Source of the DNA: Thermoplasmata archaeon M9B1D
Lineage (GTDB): Archaea; Thermoplasmatota; E2; DHVEG-1
Length of the DNA: 5,547 nucleotides
Assembly: GCA_002900535.1 (NCBI GenBank)
Contig: MUGC01000086.1
Location: 1-5,547, forward strand
Direction: 5' to 3'
Shown here: piece after piece, positions 4,505 through 5,547 of the stretch
How positions within the stretch are numbered: position 1 is the stretch's first letter
Layout of the letters: each line of letters starts with the position of its first letter
Notes under the pieces: generated by a model
Told to the model about the DNA's origin: nothing
Databases searched by the model: none
What the model saw: only the letters and a program-made list of their open reading frames with translations
Position numbers and translations under genes: made by a program

Positions 4505-5547
4505 TTATCTTCTTTTACGGATGTAAATAATTCCTATAAACAGAATAGCGGCTAGTGCACAGCAAATAATATAGATGGTTATTAAATTGAATAGTTCTGG
4601 CATTGTTAACTTACCATCTGTTATAATTGATGGGAATATACTTCCTAGAAGGTTTACACCAATTTTTGGGTCATGGATTATGTCGAGTCCCTGCGGATAT
4701 GAAAAAATTATTTCTGTTTTAGATGCTGGTTCTTTGTCATAATATTGATTTGTTAATCCTGTTTCTGACAGTATTGTAACATTTACTGGTTGGTTCTTGT
4801 TGTCAATATTAACTTGGTTTGACCATGAAAAGAAACTAGTATGATTTTGTGAAGATATGTTCATCTGCCTTTCATTAGTTGCAGTATATCGATTTTCATC
4901 ATATGATTGTTCCTCAAGATTATGTTGATACTGTGTTTCCATCTGCGTTACAAGTGCTAACTGTGTTGTCTGATTTGAAAATGAGTAATTTGTAATAATA
5001 AAATCTATCTTCATTTCTTCAGGTGTGATGATATTATTATACAATGAGGTTTCATTAGTTGCGATATATATGGTTAATGCAAATATGTTGTCAATAGTAT
5101 GTGTCTCCATAATATAGATGATATTGCCATCAGACGATGTAGTGTTTGTGTAGGATATTTCAGTAAATGTTATATTTGAAAAAGATAGTGAACTTGCAAT
5201 TAGATCATTTCGATCATATCTACCATTATTGTTGGTATCGTAGTACTCGATGATTTTTTCTATATATAGATGGAAGTGTGGCTGATTTACTGTTGTTGTT
5301 AGGTTGGGTATAAACGAAAGTGTTAAAGTTGGTATATTATCTATATTAAACATAAACTCAAAAGTTTCTTCGGTATTGTTTTGTCTGTATTGCAATCTGA
5401 TTCGTGTTCTATTACTTTCACAAGTCATATTCATTGTACCTTTTTGATTTCTATATTGATATCTCCATTGTTTGCTCTGGTTGCTGTCGCCTGTTTGATT
5501 TCTGTTATCAGATCCATTTTGATTAGGTCCAGGCTGTTGATTATTTT
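4505..5547 (-). CDS. Partial glycosylated surface protein with EF-hand-like loop and C-terminal anchor
   Basis: The frame is open to the window edge, so the true start lies outside; 346 residues are visible. The first in-frame Met (5434) is not a credible start, because the frame continues upstream without a stop and shows no ribosome site there. Counting from that Met, the 37 residues before it form a Q/N/G-rich linker; 22-160 looks like a beta-rich domain; D66-D77 (DTNNNGRYDRND) fits a calcium-binding EF-hand-type loop with acidic or amide residues at positions 1, 3, 5, 9 and 12; 165-215 is polar; and 283-304 is a single membrane helix ending in IRKRR. This gives an extracellular domain anchored with a short cytoplasmic tail. 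About 15 N-x-S/T sequons are visible, pointing to heavy N-glycosylation. No PGF-type sorting motif is seen. The architecture resembles surface proteins I associate with Thermoplasmatota and Asgard archaea; the function is unknown. It shares a strand with the regulator pair. Confidence 0.82.
   Translation of the reverse strand, partial: NNQQPGPNQNGSDNRNQTGDSNQSKQWRYQYRNQKGTMNMTCESNRTRIRLQYRQNNTEETFEFMFNIDNIPTLTLSFIPNLTTTVNQPHFHLYIEKIIEYYDTNNNGRYDRNDLIASSLSFSNITFTEISYTNTTSSDGNIIYIMETHTIDNIFALTIYIATNETSLYNNIITPEEMKIDFIITNYSFSNQTTQLALVTQMETQYQHNLEEQSYDENRYTATNERQMNISSQNHTSFFSWSNQVNIDNKNQPVNVTILSETGLTNQYYDKEPASKTEIIFSYPQGLDIIHDPKIGVNLLGSIFPSIITDGKLTMPELFNLITIYIICCALAAILFIGIIYIRKRR

Noticed and set aside
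5432..5434. ATG as the start of the surface protein
   Set aside because: The same frame stays open for 37 further codons to the window edge with coherent Q/N-rich sequence and sequons, and no ribosome site precedes this ATG.

Overview
This AT-rich window looks archaeal, most plausibly Thermoplasmatota-like, though an Asgard-type or other euryarchaeal host cannot be excluded. The reasons are AT-rich TATA-like boxes in place of bacterial -35/-10 promoters, poly-T ends to genes, a tandem winged-helix regulator coupled to a three-helix membrane protein, and a heavily sequon-decorated, C-terminally anchored surface protein. I made no database search, so family names rest on motifs read by eye.

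Layout, left to right. Positions 1-512 are a long non-coding leader region ending in a U-rich hairpin that can mask the ribosome binding site of a small cold-shock protein (513-704, +). Positions 705-1035 are non-coding and hold a GC-rich, tRNA-tail-like island with an inverted repeat. A nitroreductase (1036-1809, -) and a cation diffusion facilitator (CDF, 1914-3143, +) diverge from a 104-bp promoter region that carries a 10-bp tandem repeat. The CDF has a duplicated cytoplasmic metal-binding domain and a Cys-rich tail.

Next comes a promoter with two perfect 12-bp direct repeats in front of a TATA-like box. It drives a 77-residue secreted peptide (3341-3574, +) containing two DxDxDG/DxNxDG repeats. 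Convergent to it are a double winged-helix regulator (3642-4154, -) and, 7 bp upstream of that regulator, its three-helix membrane partner (4162-4434, -). The last gene, on the same strand, is a partial surface protein (4505-5547, -) whose N-terminus lies outside the window. It has a Q/N-rich linker, about 15 N-glycosylation sequons, an EF-hand-like loop and one C-terminal membrane anchor.

How they may work together (inference): the right half resembles an envelope locus, with a membrane sensor/regulator pair lying between two exported proteins that both carry calcium-loop motifs. The repeats upstream of the secreted peptide are the obvious candidate operator. The left half holds ordinary stress and metal-homeostasis genes. 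Nothing here proves a new system; the secreted repeat peptide with its operator-like repeats and neighbouring regulator pair is the best candidate for one.
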